Source of the DNA: Hyaloperonospora brassicae
Lineage: Eukaryota; Oomycota; Peronosporomycetes; Peronosporales; Peronosporaceae
Length of the DNA stretch: 64,000 bases
Reading direction: 5' to 3'
Assembly (NCBI GenBank): GCA_947650285.1
Contig: CANTFL010000449.1
Coordinates: forward strand, 43,698 to 107,697
Shown: piece after piece, positions 34,801 through 45,601 of the stretch
Layout of the letters: each line of letters starts with the position of its first letter
Numbering within the stretch: position 1 is the stretch's first letter
Translations under genes and position numbers: made by a program
Notes under the pieces: generated by a model
What the model was told of the DNA's origin: nothing
Databases searched by the model: none
What the model saw: only the letters and a program-made list of their open reading frames with translations

Positions 34801-35170
34801 GTCGATTTTGCTGACATCCCAAAATATAACTCGCCAAAGAACAATACATTTAGTGCTAATATGCAATATACATTCTCCACATGTCGCCGCAACATCACTC
34901 ACTAACGTGTAGTAGTATCGGGTGGCTTACGACGAAAGGCTAAACGACTGAGGCAGGATTCAATGTCGCGTGACGTTTCTGTTTAATTTTTTAACAGCAG
35001 TCTGATTACATACTTTGTCGTAATACGCCACCGTCATTGTATAGCTTACCTAGTTTACTGTTTGGCATTTTTGCGCCATGAGCACAGAATGCACTACATT
35101 ACTATGTAGTGATCATTAGCTTGTCATCTACCGGCTACTCCCTGATGAATGCGTCATGATTTTTGCGGCA

Positions 35171-35273
35171 GACCAAGTCGCTTTTATTGAATTCCATCCA
35201 ATATCGTCGACTTGGATTACTACGCAATCTAAGTCGACGATATTGGATAGGACTTTAGCAAAGCGACTTGGTC
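35171..35273. repeat. Foldback element with 14-bp and 18-bp perfect arms
   Basis: Outer arms GACCAAGTCGCTTT (35171-35184) and its exact complement (35260-35273) enclose inner arms ATCCAATATCGTCGACTT (35196-35213) and their complement (35231-35248), with a 17-base loop. About 103 bp form a near-complete cruciform with one asymmetric bulge, like a small foldback MITE. Confidence 0.85.
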
Positions 35274-37142
35274 ACATTATAAACGTATGATTTTGATATT
35301 GTATTGAGTCGTTAGCTATTATTATAAGAATTTGTACGATTTCGACGTGATGAAATTAAGGGAAGATAAGGAGCGGCACATTTAGCAGCGAGTACATGCC
35401 GCAGCATGCATTAGGGTGATGCATGCGAATGATTGTACGCCCAGAAAGAGTGGTCAATATACCACAGAATCACACTTTGCCACGCTGGATACACACGCTG
35501 CAGCTTGACTTGATCTTGAGCGAAAACTCGGGATAGTTATGAGAAAGAATCAATTGAGACAGAATCGAATTTTTATTAGGTACAATTCCCTTGAGCAAGA
35601 GTGTCCCGATGCCTTTCTATGCCAATACTAGAGCTCTTAACAAGCCACTACACCACATGGTACGCATTCGTATGCAGCGTTTGTACATTCGAGGCAGTTT
35701 TGCCGCAAGCTGTCGCGCATTCGTGCGTGTTGCATCACAATCGCACTTTTTGTTTCTTAGTTTTGGAACTCATCGGTGCAAACATTATCCATTAGACACC
35801 CAAGGTAGTATAACGTTGGTAAATGCGGCGGGCTGCAGGCAATCGGCGTCAAGCTTGGTCGACATCGAGACATGTTTGACAAGATTTCGAACTTTGATGA
35901 GTACGTACCAGCTAATTCATTACGAATGCAGTGTATATGTTGGTGTTGCCAATCAATGGCTGCATCCTCACTTGCAGAAAACTCTTGTCCTTAAAGTAGG
36001 AATACTGGACTCGCAGACCGCTGGGGTCCGGCTATGTTGTGCCGAAATTGTTCGCAAAATTGTCATCATCCAGCCGGGCGATACCATTGATCATTCATTG
36101 TGCTAGTTTACAACAAATCACAAGTGCCAAGGGGTCCACGGAGTAGCGAATTCTCGTTACGTATTGATGTTTTTTGGGTCCCCCTAGCACCTATAACAAT
36201 GATCATGCGGCTAGTGCGTGCATCGTCAATGCGTAACATTTGCTCATCATCTAAGCGCAGTCCACCAGGTTTACGAACTTTCACCGGCTTTTCGACACAT
36301 TATCGCTTCTGTTCACCAAGAAGGAGAACAAGGAGTCTACACACCTTTTGCACCGATGATGTCTCGACATGACTCCGTATCATAAAAAGCTGTTTATCCT
36401 TCGAGTACGGCCGGGCACACAACCTGTGTCTTCCGTCTCAGCCGACCCGACGTCACATATGACATTCAAGCAGAACGAAGTTCTCACTCGCAACCCACTT
36501 ACGACGGTTCTGTAAGTCGAGCCATGGGCCATGTCGGGTCGAGCCAGGTCGATAGATGGCATGCGTGATTGTAGTCAGCCGTCACCCATCCCGCCCGTTT
36601 GTTTCACCATTTTGCGACCACAACGCGACGACCCGTTGTGTGGGGAGTCTCGTCCAAGCCAATCGCAGCGCAGTTTCGGGTCGCTGCGCCAATGAAAAGG
36701 TCGTGAAACGACCCGAGGGAGAGCGACCGAGTGAGTAGCTCCTCGTTCTGCTCGTCCGCCACCCGACGAAAGGAAACGAAAACCCCTTTGACCGCACGAA
36801 AAGGAAAGAAAACGACGAAAGACCGACAGAAAGGGAAAGAAAACAACGCCCAGAGGCAAAGACGAAGCGGAAGTGGGGCGATTGAAAGAAGATCTTGCGC
36901 TCGCCCGACCGCCTACGAGAGCGAACAGTGGCCACCGCTTCCGGTTGGCCGTCTTCTCTTTACCTGCGCCAGCGGTGCCCTGTCGACGACGCAGGCAGCA
37001 GGTCGAGTTCTCTCTCTCTCACACTCTCATGTGTCATACACCAAACGGTACGGACCTGACCATCACGTGTTCTCCCTCTCTCTCGATAGTTATACTTCGA
37101 CTCTGGACGGATCCGCCACACGGCCTCGAGACGCAAAAGCTC
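35274..37142. other. Spacer and upstream region of the F-box/kinase/cyclin gene
   Basis: No confident gene. A 171-codon plus frame at 35591-36106 has no recognisable feature. From about 36400 base composition becomes GC-richer as the gene island starts. Frames on both strands at 36580-37140 are low-complexity (purine/pyrimidine-biased) and probably 5' untranslated DNA. Confidence 0.4.
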
Positions 37143-40100
37143 ATGGACGCTGCCCCGTCTGCCGCCCCCGACGTGTCAGACGCGACGCCAGTAAAGAAAC
37201 GTCGGGCCTCAACGACGACTGCTACGACTGCTACGACTGCTACTTCGACCAGCAGCAGCAGCAGCAGCACTGGCGCCAGTCAACGCCCGGTTTTGCATAG
37301 CGTTACTTCAGCAATGGCCCCAACGGACCGCGAGCCAGTTGAGGGCACCGAGTGGCCGCTCGTGAGGCCCACTGAGCCGAAGAATCCATTGCTGGCGGCG
37401 TTGGGCGGGACGCCGCGCGCCCCTTTTGAGGCGACTGCGGCCGTCGGAGTGCCGCCGCGAAGGGAGCGACGTGCGGCGCCTGTGGGGCTGTGGGCCGACG
37501 AGGAACAGAAAACAGACCGCGCGGTCGCTGCTGCGCAAGAGGCAGTGCGGCGCTGCAGTGGGGCAGCAGATGTGTGCGACGTCGCAGGTCCCGTGTCGGA
37601 CCCGACACCGACCAGAGCGAGCGCGGCGCTGGGAGGTGGGGCAGTCTCGTTAAGTACGAAGTGGCCCATGGATCTTTTTTATTGTGGGTGAAAACGGGGG
37701 ATAGGGTCGTGCACGGAGCACTGACTGTGTGGGTTGTAATTGTTATTGTTGTTGTTGTGTGGTACTGTTGTGTGTGGTACTGTTGTGTTTGTGTCGGCAG
37801 TTGGGAAGCGCAAACGGGAGGACAAGAGGGCAGCGACTGTGCTGTCGGAGTTTGTGGCGTACGCGCGAGAACACATTCACAGCCAAGAAGTGGGGGACGA
37901 GGGGTTCTCGATCGACCCGTCAGAACGGGCGGTCGAGCACCGCGCGAGTAAAGTCGTGCGGCGGGAGATCCTGATTGCCTCACCGGCTGCGCACGACGAG
38001 GAGGACTACGACGGCAGTGGACGACTGCCGCTGGTGAAAATGAACGAGGTCGAAGCGGCGCTGACGCCGTCGGAGCACTTTGACTTGCAGCCGACCGACA
38101 TTATCTTGCACGTGTTTGCCTTCTTGGTGACGGCAAAAGACCTGCAGAACATGTCGCAAGTGTCGAAGAAGTGGAAAGAGCTGACGAGTCGGCGGTCGTT
38201 GTATCGTTCGCTGCCGAGTGTGACACAGGAAGGGTCAGTCAACTGGATCAATTTCAAGAACTTGGGCATCAAGAACAAGGGGACCGAAGGCACTTGCATC
38301 AAATGCTGCCAGCGCTCGACTGGAAAAATCCTGGCTATGAAAAAGGCTCGAGTTTTTCCCAAGGTAGACCCTGGCGCGGAATATCTCACGTTTTGTATGA
38401 TAGAGTGCACTGACATTGGCTTGTGCTTGCTCGCATGAAATAGGGAGAAGGAGTCCCGTATTATATGCTCAGAGAGCTAGCTGTCCTGAAAGGGATCAAG
38501 CACGATCACATTGCGTCCCTCGAGCTGATAAGTCTCGCTAAAGACGAACTCCATGTGTTTTTTCCTTACGTGGACAAGACGCTGCACGAAGTCATCAATC
38601 CAACAGGGGACCCGTCCGGTGGCCGCGTATTGTCGGAGACTGTGGTACGAAACCAAGGTTGTTGTCTGCACGAGCCAAGCAAACATTCTCCTTACATTTG
38701 TCGTATAATTGGAACAGATTCGCAAGCTGCTTCACCAACTCCTGGATGCAATCGCGTACTGCCATCGCCGCGGAGTGTTACACCGTAATTTGAAACCTAA
38801 ACATTTGTTGATCAATGCGCCTGACACGGAGACACTCAGTACGTTGCCATGACTGAGCCTCATGCGTGTACTCGAACTAATGCATTTGTATCGTGATGTT
38901 TGCTTGTAGGTGACGCTACGCTCCAAATCTCTGACTTTGCACTGGTGAGAGCAACGGGGATTCCTCGGCGAACGTACACGATGGAGGTAGTAACGTTGTG
39001 GTACCGTCCTCCAGAGATACTAATGGGGGTGCGCGGCTATTCCTCTGCGGTCGACATATGGTCTGTGGGCTGCATTTTTGCTGAGATGGCCCAGGGCAAG
39101 CCGCTGTTCACGGGCATCTCCGAAATTGACCAGCTGTTTCAAATTTTCAGCAAGCTGTCAACGCCAACGTCTGAGACGTGGCCAGGCTTTTCATCGTTGC
39201 CCAACTATCACTTTGAGTTTCCTCACTGGAAGCGTCGACCCCTGAATCGTTTATTTCCAAGGATCTCGGATCTTGGCATCGATCTGCTGACTAAGCTTCT
39301 CGTGTACAACCCCGACCAAAGAATTACAGCCGAAGACGCGCTTCGCCACCCATACTTCTCAAACGAGGCTTTTGCGTTTCTGCCGCTCACGCCAAAGATT
39401 CCAATGGACCAAATGTGCTACACAATGAGTCGAGCCCGGATTGGCTCTACTCCAGAGCACGTGGATTTGTTCCATGCTTACTTGCGTCAGACAGAGCTAG
39501 AGTCGTGGAAAGAAATTAAGTATTTGAGGTACGAAAGGCATGAGTGGTTGTCTAAACAAGCGAGTGCTACTCCATGTTCTAACATTGACGTAACGATGTG
39601 TAGCCGACAGAAAACACTTCGGCCGGCACACCGGTCGATGCTTGTCGATTGGCTGATCGAAGGTGCGTTATGGTTGCGTCGTCATGCGCGCGCGCAAAGC
39701 GAGCTAACATCCGTTTATGATTTTGTGTGTGCCGCACTAGTGGTGGACGTGTTTGAAATGTGCCTACGAACCGCGTTCTTGGCAGTCAATTACACCGACC
39801 GGTACTTGGATATCGTAATGGTGAAAAAGACGCAGTTTCAATTACTCGGGGCGACTTGTTTGCACGTCGCTTCTAAATGCGAGGACGTTTCCTATATTGG
39901 GGTGGAAGATCTCGCGATGTGCGCCGATAACGTGTATACATCCGTGGAAGTGTTGGAAATGGAAGAGAAGTTGTTGAATACGCTCAACTTTACGCTCTCG
40001 GTGCCCACCGGTACGTGTCGAACACGATTGCCGAATGTATATCGGCGTCATTGGTCTTACTGCTTGTTTGTGTGCTTAGCTTTGGACTTTTTGAATATAT

Positions 40101-40515
40101 ACGAGCGCATGATCCCGCCCATCCAGAAAAAGACGTCCATGCTGGCGCACTACTTGCTTGAGCTGGCATTACAAGAGTACCAGTTTTTGAAGTATTTGCC
40201 GTCTGTGGTAGCTACATGCTGCCTTTCGATGGCAATGTACACCGTGGATGGGTTCCCGATGGTGCGTTGTCTGCTAGGCATATCTTACTTGATTAGTGCC
40301 AACCGTTTTGTGGGTTTTGCGTTTAGACGAAGGAGCTAGTGGACGCTTGCCAGTACAATTGGTCGGGTCTCAAGGGGTGCATGGGCGAGCTCCAGACGTT
40401 GTACTCCAACTCACCGTCAAACAACCTGGCGGTGATAAAAAAACGCTACTCGAAGGCTGAGCGGTGTCAAGTGGCGAATGTTCTCCCGCCGACGTCGTTC
40501 AACATGGCATTCTAG
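37143..40515 (+). CDS. F-box / CDK-like pseudokinase / cyclin fusion protein
   Basis: My model has eight exons: 37143-37683, 37801-38363, 38444-38644, 38718-38838, 38910-39662, 39741-40010, 40080-40261 and 40327-40515, 2820 nt, 939 aa; every junction is GT-AG and keeps frame. Residues 1-270 are low-complexity with an S/T run coded by (CAG)n and a KRKRED patch near 183. An F-box lies at 276-317 (LQPTDIILHVFAFL). A CDK-type kinase spans about 329-640: VAIK-type K361, GEGVPYYMLRE in place of EGVPSTAIRE, HRNLKPKHLLIN (457-468), DFA (484-486), activation-loop T499 in YTMEVVTLWYR, VDIWSVGCIFAEM. Cyclin box from about 700 (HRSMLVDWLIE, AVNYTDRYLD, LGATCLHVASKCED), then a C-terminal cyclin fold. The kinase lacks the HRD Asp, the metal-binding Asn and the DFG Gly. 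Exon 1 could instead end at 37635. Confidence 0.85.
37684..37800 (+). other. Intron 1 of the fusion gene (donor ambiguous)
   Basis: Donor GTGGGT, acceptor GGCAG. In-frame stops between 37689 and 37740 force an intron here. An alternative donor at 37636 (GTGGGG) also preserves frame and would drop 16 residues. The intron is T/G-rich (tgttgttgttgtg). Confidence 0.65.
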
Positions 40516-40751
40516 GCGGTCTAGTCTGTATCTGTGGGCTACCTATTTAGAGCTTTGGTCACTGGATTGCAGGTGAGTGAACATTCTACGTCGCTGACAT
40601 GTCGACATCGTGCATGCCGGGAAGCATTGCGTGCCCGCCGGCCTTCAGACAATGGGTAACGTAGTCGAGGTAGAGATACGCAAGCAAGCAGTTTATGGAC
40701 GCCGAGGTTTCCAGCATCGCAAAATAAAGTGCCGTGACAGCTGATACGTTC
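40516..40751. other. Convergent intergenic region
   Basis: 236 bp separate the stops of the fusion gene (plus) and recA (minus). They must hold both 3' ends; I see no further gene. Confidence 0.6.
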
Positions 40752-42600
40752 TCACATGTTTCTTGCATCGTCACTGCTGCTGTCACTGTCGCCGATGTCA
40801 GCTTCCTCAATGCGGGAGACAGAAGACTCGTTCTTGTCATCCACATCGAGGTCCAGTCCGACGCCAGCGTCTCCGACCTCTTCCTCAATGCGGGAGACAG
40901 AAGACTCGTTCTTGTCATCCACATCGAGGTCCAGTCCGACGCCAGCGTCTCCGACCTCTTCCTCAGCTCCACTCGGCTCAAAAATCATGTGACGCAACTT
41001 TGCTTCCAGGTCTTTCGCGATCTCTGGGTGTTCCTGCAAGTACATTTTGGCTTTGGCTTTGCCCTGGGCAATCGGTTCTGCAAACGAGTGAGATTCAGAC
41101 GGTATCAGCAGTAGCACCAAAAAGGGTCAAACATTGCCATCAAACCTCACCGGCACTCCCCGCGACGCTGTACCACGCACCCGAGCGCTTCAACAGGCCA
41201 TGCTGAACGCCCAAGTCAAGCTAAGCATACAATTGCTCATCAGTCCCTTTCACATCAATCGGCAACGACAACTTTGATCTTACCAGCTCCGACTGGCGAT
41301 CAATGCCGTGTCCAAACATCATGTCAAAGTTAGCGACCTTGAAAGGCGACGCAAGTTTGTTTTTCGCCACCTTGACCACCGTCTCATTGCCGACGACCTG
41401 ATCGCCCTCTTTGATCGCCGTCTTGCGGCGGATATCCAGCCGTACTGAAGCGTAGTAGCGCAACGCCGTTCCACCCGACGTTACCTCGGGTGACCCAAAG
41501 ATGACACCCACCTTTTGCCGAATCTGGTTCAAAAATATGATGGTGCAATTGGACTTGGACAGCGAACCCGTCAGCTTACGCAAAGCTTGACTCATCAGGC
41601 GTGCCTGCAGAGCAATTTGCTGGTCCCCCATCTCGCCTTCCAGCTCCGCTCGGGGCACGAGCGCCGCGACACTGTCCAGCACAACAAGGTCCACTGCCCC
41701 AGATCTGATGAGCGTGTCAGCAATCTCCAGCGCTTCTTCTCCAGAATCAGGCTGCGAGACGTATAGAGCGTCGATATCAACACCCAACGCCTTGGCGTAG
41801 TGCGCGTCAATCGCGTGCTCTGCGTCAATAAAGGCACACACACCGCCCTCTGTCTTTTGGGCTTGAGCAATACAGCTCAGTGCCAATGTGGTTTTGCCCG
41901 AGCTTTCAGGGCCGTAAATCTCCACCACTCGTCTAGCAGGAGGCACAAACAATGAGGTCAAATATACAGTCCATAATCCACAATGCATACCGCGATACAC
42001 GACACGCACCCTCTCGGTATTCCACCAATACCCAGAGCCACGTCGAGCGATAAGGAGCCCGACGAAATCACGTCGACGCGCTCTGCGATTTTCCTACATC
42101 AGCATAGCAGTAGTGACAGAGACCAAAAAACCATCAGCTGTTGTTTCTTTCCAACTGATCCAAAATACGTCTTCATATGATTCAATCACTTACGTCGATC
42201 CCAATTGCATCACGGCGCCCTTACCAAAGCTGCTCTCAATCTGCCGAATCGCCATTGTCAACGCCATGTGACGGTCTGCTTTGTAACAAATGATCGGATC
42301 ATCATAATATAAAAATTACAATCACAATCACAAGAAAACCCCACAACAATCCAAAACATTCGACACCATTCTGGTCAATAATCAACACTTGATAACATCA
42401 TTTTCGACAAAACATTAACGATCCGTTCGAGTGGTCAAAAACGTACCGGAGCCAATAGCCGCAGCATTAGCACTTGCACGCGCACATTTGGCACTCGTGC
42501 GCTTGTACCGTACACACGATCGAGACAAAGCATCCGCTTGTACCGCTGGCAGTAGTCGCTGCCACCTCATTGCAAATTGCTGCCACCTTTGCGACCACAT
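40752..42600 (-). CDS. recA: RecA-type recombinase, probably mitochondrial
   Basis: Six exons on the minus strand: 42600-42447, 42275-42194, 42093-42010, 41932-41284, 41220-41151 and 41077-40752, 1365 nt, 454 aa, all GT-AG. The ATG chosen gives an Arg/Gln/Ser-rich N-terminus ([17 protein letters not shown]) typical of mitochondrial import; 15 more codons are open upstream. RecA features follow: [18 protein letters not shown], Walker [25 protein letters not shown] (Walker B), [14 protein letters not shown] (loop 1), [18 protein letters not shown] (loop 2), [16 protein letters not shown]. The protein catalyses homologous pairing and strand exchange in bacterial-type recombination, expected here in organelle DNA repair. 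The acidic tail carries a 26-residue motif ([17 protein letters not shown]...) twice. Confidence 0.9.
40809..40964 (-). repeat. 78-bp tandem duplication in the recA tail
   Basis: The block beginning caatgcgggagacagaagac occurs at 40807 and again at 40885 with no visible difference. It adds a second acidic 26-residue module in frame to the recA C-terminus. Confidence 0.9.
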
Positions 42601-42773
42601 CCGACGTCCACGGACGTAAAAACGGTCAAAATTGTCGCCGATCAAAAACGAATACTACGGTATAAATCCCTATCCCGAAATTTTTCTCGTACTATGAATT
42701 TTGCCCCTCAAACTTTCATCACTTTTATGGATACACACTCTGCTGGACGGACAAAACCTCTACTAGAGACTAC
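42601..42773. promoter_or_regulatory. Bidirectional promoter between recA and the 498-aa gene
   Basis: Only 173 bp separate the two divergent ATGs, so both promoters must lie here or overlap the genes. AT-rich stretch at 42644-42715 (CCCGAAATTTTTCTCG, CTTTCATCACTTTTATGG). No canonical element is certain. Confidence 0.45.
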
Positions 42774-44270
42774 ATGGCGTCTCTCGCGGCCGCGGCGGCA
42801 GCAGCCAAGTCGCTCGCCACGAGACGCAGCAGCGTCCAGGGGCATGTCGCCATGTCCCGCGAGACGCGATCGCCGCGCGAGTTGCTCGCTCGCATCGGCA
42901 TCAGCGGCAAAGAAGTTGTCAAAATCATCAAAGCCCGCGGCTGGGCCATTGTCGAGCCGCATGGCTTGCAACAGCAAAATTTGTATTACTTACCGGGGGT
43001 TTTGCAAAAAGCCGAAACCAGCGGCTACGCCAGTCGCCAGCAGCGCGACTTTTTCGTTGGCGAAGGCGAATTGTATGCGTTTATTCTTCGAGAGGGGGGA
43101 CTCGCGTTTCTGCTGCCGGACGAAGTGCCGATGCGCACAGCGCCGTCAGAGAGCAAACGGCTCGCGGACGTCAGTAAACCGACGACAGACGCGCGAAAGC
43201 CGTTGGGCGACCGGTCGCAGCGCAAGTGGAAGCGCCGGAAAAAGCTCTCGACGGCCGTCGGGACGTTGGCGGACTTGAACCCAATTGAGCCAAATTCACG
43301 AAAGCGGTCAGTGCCTTTTGTGCCGGTGGAGTTGCGGAAGGAGCGGACAGGTGAAGCCGCAGCAGCTGAAGTCGCAGTTGCTGAAGTCGCAGCAGCTGTG
43401 AAAGAGCCCGTGGACGAGCAGCAGCCGCCGCCGAAGCTTCGAGCAGGTCCGGTGGTGCAGAGGAGAGCAGAGACTGCCGACACTTGTGCTGCAGTATGTG
43501 GGCAAGAGACCGAGTGGACAGAGTATGAACAGTCGCTCAAAGCTCGCGGATGGCGAGCGCAGCTGCTGCAGGACATTGACGTGCACCTGCTGCGGTCGAC
43601 GGCCGCAGTGGATCGCCGACAACGCGCACACGAACGAGCAGGTGGAAGGAGAACGGGCCGCGCGCAACCGACGCACAGTGTCGGTCCGCACGGTGTCGAT
43701 TTTGCAGAGATGGTACAAGAACTGGACGCGCTGAAGCTCAGCATCCGCGCGTCGCAAGAGGATCTATCGAGTATGATCGAGGCACTTATTTCAGAAGGCG
43801 AGCAACGGGCGATTCCAGATCGAATCGATCCGGCTGGACGAGTTGGCATTCCTGCTTTCGTATCGACTGGACTTGGCAGTCTGGTGCTGATGCGAGATAT
43901 TGAGCGCTACTTGCTCCTCGTTGTGGCCGCTGTGCGACGACACCAGCGCGCGAAGGATGCCATGTGTGCTAGTGGACCTACAAATGGGTTATCGCAACCA
44001 TCTGATCGGACTATGAAACGAAAAGATTTGCGTGCTCTGCAATTGACTATTGAAGAGTCAAAGCGAGAGCTGCAGGAGTTAGCAGCAATAGTCGCTGCAG
44101 ATCTCGTCGAGTCGTGCGAAGACCATGCTTACGATTCCGCATCGGAGGGTTCGGCTTCAGGCGCTTTGCAGAGCCCTCATCAGAGTGCCGTCTACAGCCC
44201 ATCTCGGGGCACTTCTAGGAGTGTACGTGCCAGTGGATGTCTTTCTACGCATGCGTGGGTGCCACCATGA
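42774..44270 (+). CDS. Unknown protein with GW-YYLPGV-DFF module
   Basis: Single exon, 498 aa. After an Ala-rich start, residues 47-110 contain KIIKARGWAIVEPHGL, NLYYLPGV and RDFFVGEGELYAFI. This spacing of a GW pair, an aromatic YYLPGV and a DFF-acidic stretch resembles a small module I associate with many oomycete proteins of unknown role; that link is from memory and moderate. A basic cluster KWKRRKKL near 151-158 could be a nuclear localisation signal. The centre is Ala/Glu/Gln-rich, and the second half has helices with coiled-coil character (ELDALKLSIRASQEDLSSMI; LQLTIEESKRELQEL). There is no signal peptide or catalytic motif. High GC third positions over the whole length support coding. 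The last 15-20 residues could be intronic read-through. Confidence 0.7.
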   Translation: MASLAAAAAAAKSLATRRSSVQGHVAMSRETRSPRELLARIGISGKEVVKIIKARGWAIVEPHGLQQQNLYYLPGVLQKAETSGYASRQQRDFFVGEGELYAFILREGGLAFLLPDEVPMRTAPSESKRLADVSKPTTDARKPLGDRSQRKWKRRKKLSTAVGTLADLNPIEPNSRKRSVPFVPVELRKERTGEAAAAEVAVAEVAAAVKEPVDEQQPPPKLRAGPVVQRRAETADTCAAVCGQETEWTEYEQSLKARGWRAQLLQDIDVHLLRSTAAVDRRQRAHERAGGRRTGRAQPTHSVGPHGVDFAEMVQELDALKLSIRASQEDLSSMIEALISEGEQRAIPDRIDPAGRVGIPAFVSTGLGSLVLMRDIERYLLLVVAAVRRHQRAKDAMCASGPTNGLSQPSDRTMKRKDLRALQLTIEESKRELQELAAIVAADLVESCEDHAYDSASEGSASGALQSPHQSAVYSPSRGTSRSVRASGCLSTHAWVPP

Positions 44271-45601
44271 TATGTGCTTGCTCAGCTAGTCGGGATGTAA
44301 CTCGGTATGTGGAATCACTCATGTACAGATGGACTGCGGCGAAGATTTGGAAGCTGGCCGCAACGGGTTGTTTGATCCACCCAACCTGGCATCCCCTCGA
44401 CTTGAGGGGGGTAAGTGGTTCGTTTGACACGAATCTTGTGCATTACGTCTTCGTATCTGAAAATAGAGGTCATCGTTCCATCCTGCCATGACATTGTGAA
44501 ATGCGTGTGTTGCATGGTGGGCCAAAGAAGACGATCAAGGGGCAACTGATCTGTTGTACTCGTTGGTTTACATGGCAGCGCGAGATGTCGCGTCTCGAAG
44601 AAGATGCTACAACACCTTCATTCGTACCGTTGGCCTGTTATGAGGCTATTTTGTGCCGGCATGACGCGGATTGTGCAACAGCTACATAGTCTACTTCATC
44701 GCCAAAATTTGTGACGGACATTGGTAACCAACGCTGCTGCCACGACTCCGATGAACTGGTACAAAGATGAACTGCGTGCTGTCGTGGAGATGCAAAGCGA
44801 CAAGCTGTCATGATCACATGGGTTGTCAGTGACCGGCACTTGATGTGTGATCGTGATCACTTTGCCGATAGAGTGGAATGGCTTGGACAACTGGTTTGTC
44901 CGCGCGAGGGTGGCTCTTGACGAGCGTATGGAGCAACTTGGATCATATCTACTAACGTGTTGGATGTCGATTATCATTCTGCAAATGCAACAGACCATTG
45001 TTCGCTTCGGACGTTTTCGTGCATCGCTTTGTAAGTACTACCGTACTCTCTTGATCAACCACAGGTTGTCTATTTTAAACTTGACATGCGCTGTGGACCT
45101 GCGGGTATGTTAGTTTCACTTCGCTACAATGAACTTGAACCACTTGAGAGTTATTGTCACAAGCGAATGTTTGCGGGTCAGCCATTTGAGGTGATGTGCG
45201 ACCTGCAGTGTGCATGTCGTGATGCAAGGTCATGTAGTTCTCAACTTGGTAGGAATTCGCGAAGCAGAGCAATCTGTATGAGCTTTCAATACATAGAAAC
45301 GCGGCAGGACGTACAGTGCTTACAGAATAGCTGCCTGCGTCATCACGACCACGAGTGGAGGTACGAAAAGTTGATGTCATCGGCAAACGTGTTTTCATGT
45401 AGTGTTACAGTTTGTCTCTTCACTGCCCCTCCCGAAAGTGCAAGTCGAAACACCGGAGCACATGCTTTGCAGGCCGCCAAACCAAAATCCTAATGCTTAA
45501 CGCAACCAGCTGCACCGTAACGTCACCAACCTCGCTACAAAAGCTCTAAGCTGCATATGTGTCAACCTGTTGAGCACGAGGATTCCTTTGAGCACGCGTG
45601 C
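44271..45601. other. Downstream flank of the minus-strand effector
   Basis: No confident gene. From about 44440 to 45085 this is an inverted copy of 57540-58190, with the same 62- and 100-codon frames. It is also related to the end of the array units (catggcaggat near 2370, in complement). A 135-codon plus frame at 45086-45493 has no recognisable feature. Confidence 0.5.
44440..45085 (-). repeat. Effector-flank duplicate, inverted relative to 57540-58190
   Basis: The complement of this stretch appears at 57540-58190 at very high identity (for example gacaaaccagttgtccaagc). Shared sequence starts and stops within tens of bases at both ends. At 46 kb it lies downstream of an effector; at 57.5 kb no effector is found beside it. 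Confidence 0.88.

Noticed and set aside
35591..36106. 171-codon plus frame
   Set aside because: No motif, irregular composition, and no splice or promoter support; treated as spacer.
37303..37983. 226-codon minus frame over exon 1 of the fusion gene
   Set aside because: Low-complexity shadow of a GC-rich exon; crosses the intron 1 splice site and has no recognisable domain.
38900..40339. Reading the kinase-cyclin stretch as a single 479-codon exon
   Set aside because: Three introns of frame-preserving length (39663-39740, 40011-40079, 40262-40326) interrupt conserved cyclin sequence; removing them restores LIEVVDVFEM and the C-terminal exon.
41221..42009. RecA as a single 262-codon ORF starting at 42009
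   Set aside because: It would lack the conserved N-terminal segment ([15 protein letters not shown]) and the C-terminal [16 protein letters not shown], both present in flanking exons with clean splice sites.
43025..43849. 274-codon minus frame inside the 498-aa gene
   Set aside because: Shadow frame in GC-rich coding DNA; Ser/Ala-rich with no motif.
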